From Gracilaria caudata (Eukaryota; Rhodophyta; Florideophyceae; Gracilariales; Gracilariaceae), in NCBI GenBank assembly GCA_030374735.1, contig JASCIV010000106.1, forward strand, positions 1-46,106: a stretch of DNA of 46,106 nucleotides, in the 5' to 3' direction. How positions within the stretch are numbered: the stretch's first letter is position 1; every line of letters begins with the position of its first letter. The notes beneath the pieces were generated by a model, which saw nothing but the letters and a program-made list of their open reading frames with translations, was not told the DNA's origin and ran no database searches. Position numbers and translations under genes: made by a program. Below, piece by piece: positions 1-11,069 of this stretch.

Positions 1-447
1 TTCCACATATATTGCCTGATCCTAAATAGTGCTACCCCTTTTTCAGTGGCATGGGGTGGCACTATTGAGTAGACCCCACTGTACCTTCGTTGTTGCAGCC
101 GTGATTGGCCAGGTTGGGACATGTGCTGGCATCGATCGAAACCTATGAAATATAGGAAAAAAGTGAGAAATATTTGGGCTGTAGAATGAACTTTGGACAT
201 TCACACTTGTGTTGGAATGATATTCCTTGCTGAGGGCCTCAATGCAAACAAATGGCATATTGCCCTTTTACATTGACAGAGATTGACAAAACACTTCAGA
301 AGCATCGCCTTGGCTGTGGCGGGAGTTTCGATCTGTCGTTCAACCTGTTCATTCAGACGAGTATTATCCAGCTTGACGAGAAAGTTAACCACTTGCGAAT
401 CATTATTCCGTCGGCAACCTCAGAACTTACTGAGGAGTGTACTGAAA
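1..447. other. Upstream region of the Rpn5 gene
   Basis: No supportable gene is seen here. The open frame of the proteasome gene runs back in frame to about 283 without a stop, but that stretch starts at a non-ATG codon and does not resemble the Rpn5 family, so I read it as 5' UTR. The first 200 bases show no family I recognise and may hold the promoter or the end of a neighbour. Confidence 0.5.
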
Positions 448-1845
448 ATGAACACTGATCAGATGGACATTGATAATGGTACTTCAACAGGAAAGTACAC
501 AGCTGGATTTGGACCATTTGAAACAGATCCAGAGATTGAATCGAAAATTGCAGAAGCTGTTGCTCTCGTGGAATCGTCCGGCACTCAGGCAGCTATCGAC
601 AAACTTCTATCTTTAGAGCGCATCAATCGCAATGCAGGGGCCGCACCAGAAACAGCTGCAATATGCGTCAACCTCATTCGAATTTTACATCAGAAGAAGG
701 ACTGGAAGGCAATCGGCGAATATGCGATTCTTATTTCAAAGAGAAGGGCACAACTAAAGGCTGCCGTGCAGAAAACCGTGCAAGAAATTATGTCATACCT
801 TGAAGAAACACCAGATGAGAAAACCAAACTTTCAATGCTTGAAACATTGCGAGATGTCACTGCTGGTAAGATTTTTGTGGAGCTGGAAAGAGCCCGACTC
901 ACCCGTACCTTAGCGAAGATTAAGGAAGAAAAGGGAGATATTGACACCGCGGCAGCTATCATGCAAGAGATGCAAGTCGAAACTTTTGGAGGCATGGAAA
1001 GGTTAGAGAAGTTTGATTTTATCCTTGAGCAAGTCAGACTTTGCCTTGACAAGAATGATTTCGTTCGAGGGGCTATCATTGCGAAGAAGATCATGCCCCG
1101 ACAACTGAACAAAGAAGGGCTTTTCGAAATCAAAATGCGATATTATGCACTTATGATCCGGATCCACACCCACAACTCTGACTATCTTCAGATATGCCGT
1201 GCGTATCTTGAGCGATACGATGCTACCAGAGCCGCTGAGGGGCAAGAATGGATGAGGGAGCTCAAACTAGCGTCCCTCTTGGTGATTTTGTCGCCCAAAG
1301 ACAGCATGCAAACAGATTTGCTGCATAGAATACAATCATTCAAGGCAATGGAGGAGCTTCCCACTTATGCTGAGCTGCTAAAACTGTTTTCAACCGACGA
1401 ACTTATTCGGTGGCCAATTCTTATGGAACAATACAAAAATGAACTGAATGCTGTCGCAGCGCTAGCAGAAGCTGATATTAAGGATGAAGATTTGAAATGG
1501 ATCGAAGCCTTGCAGGAACGAGTCACTGAACACAATCTTCGTGTCATGGCGAAATACTATTCTCGTATTCGCTTGGACCGGCTAGCAGAATTATTGGATC
1601 TCTCGGAAGAAAACACAGAGAGAAAACTTGCCGCTATGGTATCCGATAAGAAGGCGCTTTGGGCAAAGATTGATAGACCTGCGAAGATTGTATCCTTTGC
1701 CAGACCCAAAGATGCAGACGCCATGTTGAACAGCTGGGCTACCAATGTTTCGTCTTTACTAGATATTGTCGAGAAGACTTGTCATTTAGTCCATCGGGAA
1801 ACTATGGTTCATAGCATCGAAAAGTCAGGAACGGCGGGCTATTAG
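448..1845 (+). CDS. RPN5: 26S proteasome regulatory subunit Rpn5/PSMD12
   Basis: Non-ATPase subunit of the 19S lid of the 26S proteasome, which helps hold the lid and the Rpn11 deubiquitinase together in cytosol and nucleus. The single exon encodes 465 residues, close to the usual 445-456. The start at 448 (AAAATGA) is chosen because residues after it (MNTDQMDIDN) begin the family-like acidic N-terminus, while the in-frame extension upstream is unlike it. Most of the protein is helical repeat (TPR-like/PCI superfamily). The C-terminal third (about residues 330-440, from HNLRVMAKYYSRIRLDRLAELL onward) is a winged-helix PCI domain, with the typical AKIDRPAKIVSF stretch near residue 410. The COP9 subunit CSN4 is a paralogous alternative, but the LWAKIDRP signature and the length favour Rpn5. 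Confidence 0.93.
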   Translation: MNTDQMDIDNGTSTGKYTAGFGPFETDPEIESKIAEAVALVESSGTQAAIDKLLSLERINRNAGAAPETAAICVNLIRILHQKKDWKAIGEYAILISKRRAQLKAAVQKTVQEIMSYLEETPDEKTKLSMLETLRDVTAGKIFVELERARLTRTLAKIKEEKGDIDTAAAIMQEMQVETFGGMERLEKFDFILEQVRLCLDKNDFVRGAIIAKKIMPRQLNKEGLFEIKMRYYALMIRIHTHNSDYLQICRAYLERYDATRAAEGQEWMRELKLASLLVILSPKDSMQTDLLHRIQSFKAMEELPTYAELLKLFSTDELIRWPILMEQYKNELNAVAALAEADIKDEDLKWIEALQERVTEHNLRVMAKYYSRIRLDRLAELLDLSEENTERKLAAMVSDKKALWAKIDRPAKIVSFARPKDADAMLNSWATNVSSLLDIVEKTCHLVHRETMVHSIEKSGTAGY

Positions 1846-2306
1846 TACTTACCTGGCATACCATTCTTCTGAGGTTTTGGTGAGTTTCCCAATGAGGAAA
1901 CATCTGGACTGAATCCTTTTCTCTACAACGCTAGTGAATCCGGGAAATAAACGTCACTTAAGCTCTCGAAAACAGACATATGCAATGAAATTGCCACGAA
2001 ATGCCTCGCTCTGCAGACTTCTTTAACTTCGCTGGCCGTACTGGTGTAGCAAATGTATGTAGATACTGAACCGTGCCTTGTCTTCCGCAATTTAGTCGAT
2101 ACCATCCTAGCTTGCCCTGTCTACATTACAGAGACTGTCCTGTTATACACCGTGCAAGAGCAGGTACACCTACAACCTTTCCGATCCAGGAATTGTGCGA
2201 CGATGTTCTTCGAGGACTCATCAGCCCATTCCCTTCCTTAAACTCTCCATTTTACTTTCTTCACTCAAGCGTTGACTAGAAGTGTAAACACCTGAGGAAC
2301 GCTTTC
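1846..2306. other. Intergenic spacer with no recognised feature
   Basis: This 460-base gap separates two genes on the same strand. It should contain the 3' UTR of Rpn5 and the promoter of the next gene. I see no RNA gene, repeat or conserved ORF in it. Confidence 0.4.
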
Positions 2307-3671
2307 ATGACGGAACCAAATTCGCCAAGTCTTCCCTTTTCAAACCTGAACTCGAATGTTGAAACTCGTTCGGAAAGAGGTCATGGATACTTCCACCGGA
2401 TTTTCAAGTTTGGAAGAAAGAAGGACAAATTGAGCGACAGTGAACCAATAGCAGGGTATCCTGAATCGATGCCACAAATTGATAACCCTCAGAACGCTTC
2501 TCAGCAACATCATTCTGGGGACAGGAAACGCGTAAAGTCTCTGAACAAATCTCGATCTCGGATGGCGATATCCGCGACACCAAGAAGTGCAAAGTTATTT
2601 GCACTTGCTGGCCGAAAACATATGAGATTCTTGAAGAAGACTACTATCGACGACAGGAAGTCGAAACAGGCTGACGCTGATCACCGAGATGCACAAGAAC
2701 TATTCGCAGAATCTTTTCCATCTCCAAGCAGCGTTATTCTTACAGAAGATGAAGCAGCAGCCCTGGCTAAAATCCGGAGAAAGAGAGTATCCTTGCGAGC
2801 TATCCGACATACACAAGGGAATTCTACAATTATCTTTGCAAAGGATGGAAAACTCTCCTCACCTCGATCACTTCCAGCCTCTGAAAAAACCATGTCCAAA
2901 ACACAAGACGACCTGTGCCTCAACTCTTCAAGGGAAGAAAAGCAAGCTTTTGCCGGACTGAGGACTAAGAGCTTGTTGGATATAAGTAGTTGGCCTTCAG
3001 TCAAGGAACAGCGAGCGCATAGTGCCATCCATTCAGGTGTCACTTATGTCAAACCGGAAAGAGGCGACAGCGGAAATCATGGTCTCGAAGTGATTTCGGT
3101 CCGTAGCGATGGTATCAGTAGTGACTCGCTGGACATCAACACATCCGGGGGAAGTAGAATCTTCAGTTTCCGGTGCTTGTTTCGTGAGCCGGGCTCACAG
3201 GACCAGAAAATCACGAGCAGTCATGCCTCCTTGCGTTCAGGTAGTGACAAACGTCTTCAAATGCCACCCAAAGATGAAACAAATCGACTTCTTATGCGAC
3301 GTTCTTCGAGCCTTCCACAAAACATTCGTACCAGGGCTGCAAAAGGTGCTTCAAATTCACGAAGCAAAAGATTGGCATCATCTGATGATGGATTGCAATG
3401 CCCATGGGGTGTCAAAGCAACAAAAGAAAAGTCGGAATCCTTGATTCTAAGAAACAATGCACCTTTGACGTTTCGCATTCCTGATATATCTTCTGCGCTG
3501 AACTTCGCGGGGAAACGGGGAAACTCAACAAGTTCCGCATCGATTAACCTTAGCGAAGACGATTATGAACGAAGCGAACCTGATGACGAGAAAAACGACA
3601 GCAAAGTCGAGATGCAGCAGGATGATTTCATTGAGTACACCGTTAAATTGGCAAAGAAGCAAAGAAAGTAA
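2307..3671 (+). CDS. Unrecognised basic, serine-rich protein
   Basis: I do not recognise a family. The single-exon frame encodes 454 residues starting at an ATG at 2307. The protein is rich in Ser, Lys and Arg and looks largely disordered. A short basic segment near residues 28-42 (GYFHRIFKFGRKKDK) could be membrane- or nucleic-acid-binding. Many R-x-x-S and RSSS-type sites (for example RRSSSLPQ near 335) suggest a phosphoprotein. The C-terminus turns acidic (DDYERSEPDDEKND) and ends in a basic tail (KLAKKQRK). It is an intact 1.36-kb frame between two conserved genes, which supports it being real. No catalytic motif or membrane segment is visible. Function is unknown. Confidence 0.6.
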   Translation: MTEPNSPSLPFSNLNSNVETRSERGHGYFHRIFKFGRKKDKLSDSEPIAGYPESMPQIDNPQNASQQHHSGDRKRVKSLNKSRSRMAISATPRSAKLFALAGRKHMRFLKKTTIDDRKSKQADADHRDAQELFAESFPSPSSVILTEDEAAALAKIRRKRVSLRAIRHTQGNSTIIFAKDGKLSSPRSLPASEKTMSKTQDDLCLNSSREEKQAFAGLRTKSLLDISSWPSVKEQRAHSAIHSGVTYVKPERGDSGNHGLEVISVRSDGISSDSLDINTSGGSRIFSFRCLFREPGSQDQKITSSHASLRSGSDKRLQMPPKDETNRLLMRRSSSLPQNIRTRAAKGASNSRSKRLASSDDGLQCPWGVKATKEKSESLILRNNAPLTFRIPDISSALNFAGKRGNSTSSASINLSEDDYERSEPDDEKNDSKVEMQQDDFIEYTVKLAKKQRK

Positions 3672-3774
3672 ACAAGTTCTGTTCATACCAATACTGCCTA
3701 AAGATCTGTGTTTTGCACCAGCTAGAGAACAAGGAATAAAGGGCAACCTTATAACCTTCTTATACGTTGCCGCT

Positions 3775-4918
3775 TTATTCATCTCCAGCTTGTACTGCGG
3801 AGACGCCGTATTGTTTGACGATCCCCTCGCTAGCCAACGACTTTATGCTCTCTACGTAAGAATCAAGGTCCTTCAAGAGGACCTTGCATTCAAGACGTGC
3901 TGGCTCTTTTTCGAGCATTTGGATCACGTCCTCGTCATCTGGAAGCGGCTCTTCGCCATTAGCTTCCCTCTTCTTATTTTCAGCTCTTCGCTTCCTCATT
4001 TTCTCTAATAGCTGGCCCTGACTTCTCACAAGGTTTCTCATGAAGTATGAGTACTTGCTTTGTTCCTTCCCTAGAGTATCCAGCTCGCATATCAGAAACT
4101 CCATACTTTGCTCCAACACTGGTTTATCGCCTATCGACAATCGTACAAGCTCGACATCGTTTTCTCCCGTAAACTCATCCGCTTGGTCGAGCTCTACAAG
4201 CGAGGCGTTGATTAAGCTTGAGTTATTAAGTGAAATGGGAACTTCTTCGACAATTGAATTCGCAAGAACATCTGCGTTGGCAAAGCCAAGGGACGTATAG
4301 TCACTCTTCTTCATGAGATTCATAAAGTGTTTCGTCAGTCGGTACGCATGAATGGACAACAAGCCCTCCTCAGTTCTCACAGGATCATATATTAGGCATA
4401 CAATATTTCGTAAATGCTTTTGGTAGTTGTACTGAGTGTCGATCCACTGGGCCGACAAAAATGAACCCATTTGGGAACCGGTACTTTGATACCAGCCGAC
4501 AACTTGATGATCGATGTTTACTTCACGAACACACCACATCATGTCTCGCTGATATTGTTGCTGTTCCCTCTCAAAAGATGTGACGTCAATCCCATCCGGA
4601 CCAGTGCTTGTTGCATTCGTTGGTTGTGACATGAAGGGGTAGCAGTTAGTTATTTCCAGGGTGTCATCAACATCCATGCCAAGAAGCTGTCCCATGACGG
4701 TCGTCGGAAAATTATCATGGCAGTGTTTGATGATTTTCATTATTGTCTAGGCATATTATGTAAAGAAGAAAGAGATTTCAATGTCAGTGGCCACACCAAA
4801 ACGTTTCGATCCTGTTCGCCGTTGCAGTTTGGTTTTGGTTTATAGTCTGACTTACAATTCCTTCCAGCTTCACTTTCTGGATTTGCGGAGATGGGCGCAA
4901 GTCAATTGCGCTCTCCAT
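3775..4918 (-). CDS. EIF3H: Translation initiation factor eIF3 subunit h (two exons)
   Basis: Subunit h of eIF3, which acts in 43S pre-initiation complex assembly and in plants supports reinitiation after upstream ORFs. Exon 1 is 4918..4856 (21 codons, MESAIDLRPS... ending VKLEGI). A 109-bp GTAAGT...CTAG intron (4747..4855) follows, and exon 2 is 4746..3775. The junction restores the family motif: V-K-L-E-G-I / T-I-M-K-I-I-K-H-C. The joined protein is 344 residues (human 352). The MPN domain covers roughly residues 13-150 (GQLLGMDVDDTLEITNCYPF, then VGWYQSTGSQMGSF). It lacks the JAMM zinc ligands, as expected for this inactive MPN subunit. The C-terminal half is helical. An ATG at 4740 within exon 2 would truncate the MPN domain and is directly preceded by the splice acceptor, so it is not the start. 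Confidence 0.93.
4747..4855 (-). other. Spliceosomal intron of eIF3h
   Basis: The donor is GTAAGT and the acceptor is TGCCTAG preceded by a T-rich tract. The intron is 109 bp and phase 0. Splicing it joins two halves of the conserved eIF3h N-terminus. Confidence 0.88.
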
Positions 4919-5710
4919 GGTGTAACGCGTTCTTCTTTACAATCGAGATTTGATTGCGGTAAACTCCGTTAGTTGGGAAAACAGCAACTACGGTGCGTTT
5001 CCTATGGCCAAACAGTTATACTTTTCGCGCGCAATCAGTAGCACACCGAAACCGAGAGGTAAAGTTATGGTCTAGAGCAGAGTAACACCTGGCCTCCAAC
5101 ACACAACGGAATGTCGAACGGAGCACCGTCGTGACTTGCCCTCCTGACCTTGGAACAACACAGCTTAAGCGGTACGACGGAATTCTGCCCCGGGACGACG
5201 GTGACGGCCATGCTATTTTTTTTGTGTCCTGCAGATAGTTTTGGATGATGGATCCAAAAGTTTTACGAGTTTCCTGTTTCTAGCCAATTTCAATTTAAAA
5301 CTACCAGATCAGAATTTCCTGAAATTCTGTGATCCCGTGCCAATAACTGCACAACTGAAGTTATGTCGTGGTCGTCGTGGACTCGTGCCACTCCGCGATG
5401 CAGAATGTGCATCCGGAGGACGAGTCGACAGAAGTTGCTCTGAAGACACCCCAATTGCAGTCTATGCCAGTTTAAAAACACGATTTCCGGCGAGCAAAGC
5501 AGTCCGAGGTCGCTGAAGCTTTGGTGCAGACCACATGAGCTGAGGCCGCACACTTTTTCGCTTACGATTGTCGAAACAGAATATGATTGTTGTATTCTGA
5601 ACGAAGTTGCCATATCTCACGGCTTGGATCGCATTTTGTCTTTTACAGCAACTTGGATCAGTTCAGTGCCTTAAATACTTCCATCGAAGCTACACATTCT
5701 TTTCGCGATC
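4919..5710. promoter_or_regulatory. Divergent intergenic region between eIF3h and LETM1
   Basis: The genes on either side point away from this 790-base segment, so it must contain both promoters. An ORF of about 90 codons within it (5241-5516) has no recognisable similarity and I do not call it. No clear TATA element or repeat stands out. Confidence 0.5.
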
Positions 5711-8143
5711 ATGAGGGCGCTACAGATAACGTCGTTGCTGCGTGCCACACGCAGTGTTGTGCTCTCAAGAATTAGAACACATCCTCACTTCGCCCCCAGC
5801 GTATCACATGAATCTCACGTGCGATCTATTAGTGTTCTTCGTATTTCTCACTCCCAAGTTTCTTCAAGAAGTGGCGAACAGGGCATGAGATTGCTGCAAA
5901 CGCTCACCTCTACGCATTCTGACAAAAATGACGTGAGCTGCATCCTATCAGTGCAGTTGAAACACATCCAGAACAATGGGCCGTGCGTGATGGCACGGTT
6001 ATCTGGTCGTGAAGAGCTAAAGTATCCGGTGCAGTCCGCAAAACAACGCCGTCAGTTTCAAAGTGGTTCTCAGCCCACGGCAATTGTCTCTTCTCTTCGC
6101 AGATCTCCGATCAGATACCGTGGACGAGTACAGGCTGGTATACGGAAATCGATATTTCAACGCGATCGAAGTTTCTCATCCTCTGTGAAGTCATCGAAAG
6201 ACCTGGCAAGTGGACGAGTTACATGGCGAGAAGCTTTGCAATCGCCTCGCAAGGCTGCACGATACTCGATTCAACTAGGGCGAGCTTTTATCGACTGGGC
6301 GAAGCACATGTGGGCTGGGGCAAAGCTACTAGCCGCTGACGTTCGGGTTAGTTCCAAGATTCTACGCAAGATCACTGCAGGAAAGCAGATAAGCCGCAGG
6401 GAGAGAAACTTTATTGTGAAGACAGGAGCTGACCTGGCCCGACTGCTCCCGTTTTCGCTGTTTTTGATCATTCCACTTGCAGAATTCGCTCTTCCCTTTG
6501 CATTACGATTGTTTCCGAACATGCTACCATCTCAATTCCAAGACCAGATGAAAACCGAAGAGAACCTAAAGAGAAGATTGAAAGGTCGTCTAGAGCTCGC
6601 GAAATACCTTCGAGACGTTGTGGAGGCGAAGGCGAAAACGATCAAGGCCTCCGATGCCCACTCGGTATGTTTTCTATCCCTCATTGAGTGTATCCAATAT
6701 GCTAATGCTAACAGTCTAAACTCTCTTCGCATTTACCTGTAGGAATTGAAAAAGGAGGCTACAGAACTGACCGACTTCTTAGACGCCATTCGCAGTGGCA
6801 AGTATGTTGATGCTTCAGAAGTTGCTCGTTTTGCTCGTTTCTTTAATGACGAATTAACTATAGACGGTGCTGTTCGTCCGCAACTAGTTGCAATGTGCAA
6901 GTATATGGGCATTTCTCCATACGGTCACGACTTGTTTCTTCGATTCAAACTGCGGTCAAAATTGAACGCGATCAAAAAGGATGACATGGAAATCATGTGG
7001 GAGGGTGGTGTAGAATCGTTGACAGACGAGGAGGTTGCAAAGGCTTGTGTGGAAAGAGGAATACGTGAGGTAGATGTGCGTCTCATGCGACGTGAACTGA
7101 GCGACTGGTTAGATCTTTCACAAAGCAAAGAAATTCCTGGGTCTCTGTTAATCATGTCTAGGGCGCTGCTCTACACAACTCATACTGAGGACAAGGAGAA
7201 AACGGATTCTGAAGGGCTGCTTGAAACACTTGGTTCACTACCAGATGATGTAATCATGGACGTCAAGAAGGCAGCAGATGTTGGAGATGCGACGAACGCC
7301 GAAAGACTGGAGGAAACATTGAGACAGGCTCAATTAATCGCAATGGAATCTCAGCGTGAGGCTCAGAAAGAAAAGGAAGACGAAGAGAAACGAAAGAAAA
7401 AAGAAGCCGATGAGGAGGCGGGAAAACTTGCTGCAGAAACTCAGGAAGATGAATCACGTGTCCCAGATGATACAATTTCTGACAAAGAAGTTATGGAAAA
7501 GGTGCGACTCCAAGAACAAGAGCTTGCTGACGCTATCATGGGAGCAAGGAAGACTGATACAGAGGACGTTTTGGAACCCAAAGTAACTAAGGAACCTGCA
7601 GAGGAGGTAGAAAGGGACGAAGAGGCTGAACAGAAAGAACGTGATGGGATACGTGAAATGCTTGAATCTCTCGAGGCTTTGGCTTCAGATTCCGCTGTGG
7701 AGCATGAGAGAGAAGAACTACAGAATCTTAAGATGGAACTTGCGATGGCTGAAGATTCTCTAAGAGGCGCGGAGGGAGAAGAAACTTCAGACTTCAGAAG
7801 ACTCAAAGCCGTGGTATCTAGACTAGAGCGCGAAATTGAAAGAGTTGATACAAAGGTTGGATTACGAATGAAACTACTAGACAAGGACAACGACGGGTTA
7901 ATGTCTCTCAAGGAATGCAAAGGGGTTGTGAAACTGATTGCTGGCGAAAGAGATGATGACGTTGTCGAAGAGACATTACAGAGATTAGATGCTGACGATG
8001 ACGGTAATATATCCCGCGAAGATCTCAAGCGTGTACTGAAAGAGATGCAATACGACCTTGGCTCCTCCCAAGAGTCATCCCAGAAAAAGCAGAGCACCTC
8101 TCTCGAGAGCGAACGTCCAAGCGAAGCTGGTGCTAGTCAATAG
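5711..8143 (+). CDS. LETM1: Mitochondrial LETM1-like K+/H+ exchange protein with EF-hands (two exons)
   Basis: Inner mitochondrial membrane protein of the LETM1/Mdm38 family, tied to K+/H+ (and Ca2+) homeostasis and mitoribosome binding. Exon 1 is 5711..6664. A 78-bp phase-0 intron (6665..6742, GTATGT...CTGTAG) follows, and exon 2 is 6743..8143, giving 784 residues. The N-terminus (MRALQITSLLRATRSVVLSR) is Arg-rich without acids, as in a mitochondrial presequence. A single hydrophobic segment lies near residues 244-272 (LLPFSLFLIIPLAEFALPFALRLFP). The LETM domain follows, with FARFFNDELTIDGAVRPQLVAMCK, LRFKLRSKL and LIMSRALLY. A long charged coiled coil comes next. Two EF-hand loops close the protein: DKDNDGLMSLKE near 698 and DADDDGNISRED near 734. 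Both have full calcium-ligand patterns, more than the single EF-hand of human LETM1. Confidence 0.95.
6665..6742 (+). other. Spliceosomal intron of LETM1
   Basis: This is a 78-bp phase-0 intron from GTATGT to CCTGTAG. Reading through it gives a stop and breaks the LETM domain, while removing it joins KASDAHS to ELKKEATEL. Confidence 0.88.
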
Positions 8144-8349
8144 GAGTGTACATTCATACATAACACCGCTTTGGATTTGTTAGAGGTACATGTATCCAGA
8201 AAATTTTGTTTGAACGCGAGAGGTTGTATGTTGTTGTCCGTCCATCTTATATTTTTCTCCAACGGTATGAACCCTGTGCAGTATCAATAGTAGAGTGGTA
8301 GTGAATAACTTATCAACTGAAGGAGCGTGAGAGGAAATTATTGCCTTTG

Positions 8350-10311
8350 TTACGTTGACCCTAACAAGGACCGAAGACAGCGACGAGCGTTGTCAGTTTC
8401 ACCATTGCGGAGAAAAATGTATGAGGCCGCGAATATTGTATCTCTCCGTAACGATCGGTATCGTTGTTGGCTTGTGGACATTGTGCTAAATGCTTTGAGA
8501 GCGATTTTTGCCGCTCTAGACGCTGTTGCAATATCACCACTACATGCTTGCGTTAAAGCCCAATTTATATATGCGGCTTCCCTCGCAGCGGAATCGGGTA
8601 TACTGGAGTTCACCATTGGAAAAAGTTGTTCGGCAGCCTCGTTCGGCCGATCCAACATGCAGTATGCTTCTGCCGCATACAGGCGACTAAGTAAAGTTGT
8701 GTCGTTGTTGCTGTTAGGAAACAGTTTCTGGATTTCTTTGCAAGCCAACACAACGGATTTTGGGTCAAACGAGAGTGACGAATACGCCAGAATAATCAGT
8801 GAGGCACTGCGCAAGCGTACGTCTTCATCGGAACTAAATGACGAAGAGTCGTGTCCATTACCATTGTCTCCATGTAGAGTTGAGTTCAACATTCGGGAAT
8901 TGCGCTTAGCTTTTGACGGGGATACCCGAACTTCTTCGGCCTCGGTCTTTTGACGGTCTAGGATCACAATCGCGGCCCGAGCGCATGTGGCTGCGTATTC
9001 CATATTGAGTCCTTCATCCCTTTCCCCAGCCCGCATGATGAAACGGCGACCTCGTCCTTGGCCTTCAACTGCAAGAAGTGGGCGGCCACTGTTTCGCTCG
9101 ATGCCAATGCAGCACTCTGCGATTCGAATCCAGAGAAGAGGGGAGTTGTTCGCATACGTAAAATCACTTCGAACACAGATCATAAAGCAGTCCAGGGCCT
9201 TTGAAAAGTCACTCAACTGCATGTACTGAAGGGCCAAGTTATATGCCACATGTGTGTTATGAACGCTGCTAAGTGACGTGAGGTAGCATAATTTCTGGCT
9301 ACCAACACCTTTATCATTGCCCACAAACAATTTAAGAAATGCTTGACGGGAGTGCTCGAAATAGCAAGCGGCAAGTGCATGACACCCCAATCGATGATGA
9401 AGGATTCCAAGACTGTTCAACGCAAGTGGAAGAATCCTATGCAGAGTGTTTTGCGACGACTGACTGACAATACTGGCGAGAATACGGAGTCCTTTTTGAT
9501 AGCTGGGCTCAACTCGGGCCTTTACAAGAAGTGCAACTGCTGTTGGTCTTGTATGGGAGTTGTCTGCCGCCAGTACTGCGCTCTTGGCCTCTTTTCGAAT
9601 GTTTCGGAAGCCTTCAGTAGTGTCCTCTGTAGTAGAATTCATCCGTGCGTTGTAAATGTGCATACAGAACTTGGCGTCCTCGTATGAAGCTGGTTGTTCC
9701 AAAATGCATTTAGAACGCGTAGGCCAGTCTGGAGTAAGCATCTTGATCTCCGAAGAAGAATTGGAGGCTTCAACGGAACCCGAAAAGTTTGCCAAAAGCT
9801 TTTCCGCGTATGCAGATATTTTTGAGGCGGTAGTAACATCAGAAAGACGAAGGTGGATATCGATCACAAGAAAACAAGTTCGAAGCGCGAGCCAATCATC
9901 CATAGCCTCTACATTAGAATAGAGCACGTCCCCTACAGCAGCTGCAGAATGCAGAAATCCAACATGATATGCGATTACAGCCAGATTGTAGAGAGCAACT
10001 GGACCGAGGTGCGTCAGAGTTTGCTTCAATGACGTCCCACTTTCAGCAATGTTTGAAAAGAAATCGGTCGCTGAGGAAGGCTTCTGCTTCGATGGCAGAG
10101 ATGAAGCGATGAACAAAACCAAGTCTTCGAGATTCTGGAGAGAATTTTGCTGGTAAAATGAGGCTAGTAACCAGTTATGCCTTATGCGGGGGTCTTCTAC
10201 TGCTTGCTTCGCGATTCCATTGTCCTCCGGTGACTCAGTAAGAGAGAGCAGTGTCTGGTTAACACCGGTGAAATCGCGTTGCAGAAAAAAGTTTAGAGAT
10301 TCGGCAGCCAT
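8350..10311 (-). CDS. CNOT10: CCR4-NOT complex subunit 10 (CNOT10)-like TPR protein
   Basis: Likely subunit 10 of the CCR4-NOT deadenylase, a scaffold that in animals pairs with CNOT11 on the CNOT1 N-terminus in cytoplasmic mRNA decay. The single exon encodes 653 residues from an ATG at 10311, within the family range. It consists mostly of TPR-like helical pairs, for example YNLAVIAYHVGFLHSAAAVGD (about 110), LNSLGILHHRLGCHALAACYFEHS (about 300) and NTHVAYNLALQYMQLSDFSKALDCF. The segment LLWIRIAECCIGIER (about 395) matches the LWxRLAECCI block typical of CNOT10. A Ser/Asp-rich linker (SSSFSSDEDVRLR, about 495) precedes the last repeats. The gene is convergent with LETM1, with only about 206 bases between the stops. 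Another TPR scaffold remains possible. Confidence 0.78.
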   Translation of the reverse strand: MAAESLNFFLQRDFTGVNQTLLSLTESPEDNGIAKQAVEDPRIRHNWLLASFYQQNSLQNLEDLVLFIASSLPSKQKPSSATDFFSNIAESGTSLKQTLTHLGPVALYNLAVIAYHVGFLHSAAAVGDVLYSNVEAMDDWLALRTCFLVIDIHLRLSDVTTASKISAYAEKLLANFSGSVEASNSSSEIKMLTPDWPTRSKCILEQPASYEDAKFCMHIYNARMNSTTEDTTEGFRNIRKEAKSAVLAADNSHTRPTAVALLVKARVEPSYQKGLRILASIVSQSSQNTLHRILPLALNSLGILHHRLGCHALAACYFEHSRQAFLKLFVGNDKGVGSQKLCYLTSLSSVHNTHVAYNLALQYMQLSDFSKALDCFMICVRSDFTYANNSPLLWIRIAECCIGIERNSGRPLLAVEGQGRGRRFIMRAGERDEGLNMEYAATCARAAIVILDRQKTEAEEVRVSPSKAKRNSRMLNSTLHGDNGNGHDSSSFSSDEDVRLRSASLIILAYSSLSFDPKSVVLACKEIQKLFPNSNNDTTLLSRLYAAEAYCMLDRPNEAAEQLFPMVNSSIPDSAAREAAYINWALTQACSGDIATASRAAKIALKAFSTMSTSQQRYRSLRRDTIFAASYIFLRNGETDNARRCLRSLLGST

Positions 10312-11069
10312 ATCGTGTGGGAAAGCATGGGTAGAGGAGCACCACGAGGTTTACGCGTAATATTCCGCGCCGCAGAGACCGCAAAGACCCTTGGGTGTGG
10401 ACACCTTATCTAGCAAGGCAGCAAGAGATCCGATGCATTAGACAATCCTCGCGGCGAGCCTGGAATGAGAGGTCTTGAGAGGATTTTTGATACAGTACCT
10501 TCGGCACCAACCGGGGCAGCTTCAGGATTTCGTAAATCACATTTTTACAGCGCGAGAACTACAGTACGACAGTAGCGTACCTTCGTACGTGCAACTGTCC
10601 AAAATTCGATCAGAGCATCCTTGCATCTACGTGTACTGTAGCTTCGCGAAAGTGCTGTTTTGGCGGAAAAGATAAACACGCCTTTCGAACAAACTGTGGG
10701 AACCCCACCCGACCGATTGTTGACAATCACGTTAAGGACGACCTCCCTGCGACACCGGCTACGAACGACCGGGGCAGTGTTGCGATCCGTGAGCTACAGT
10801 CGTTCACAGGGTTAGCAGTCTAGCGTACCATTGCATCTCTTGTGACAATCAATCTTCATTCAGTGGGTGTCCGATATCTTTTCAAAACACAAGGTTTGCT
10901 TTCCGGTTCTGCGGCCAAGCCGCCGACAGGGATATAAGGATACAGGTATAGAACGTTGCCTCTTACGTGCATCGCTGCCATTCAAACGGATTTTCTATGC
11001 CATAAAGAATTCGCCCTCCGGAGACAACGAAAACGTGACTCTACCTGATTTTGCTACCCCCAGATCGAA
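10312..11069. promoter_or_regulatory. Divergent intergenic region between CNOT10 and TMEM18
   Basis: This 758-base region lies between divergent genes and must hold both promoters. Small GTAC-containing inverted repeats (around 10565-10590) are the only structure I noted. No gene is supported here. Confidence 0.45.

Noticed and set aside
283..447. In-frame N-terminal extension of Rpn5 (55 codons)
   Set aside because: It starts at a non-ATG codon and does not resemble the family; the ATG at 448 gives the normal length.
7441..8097. 218-codon frame antisense to LETM1
   Set aside because: A Ser-rich mirror of the Glu/Lys-rich coiled coil; a shadow of the real gene.
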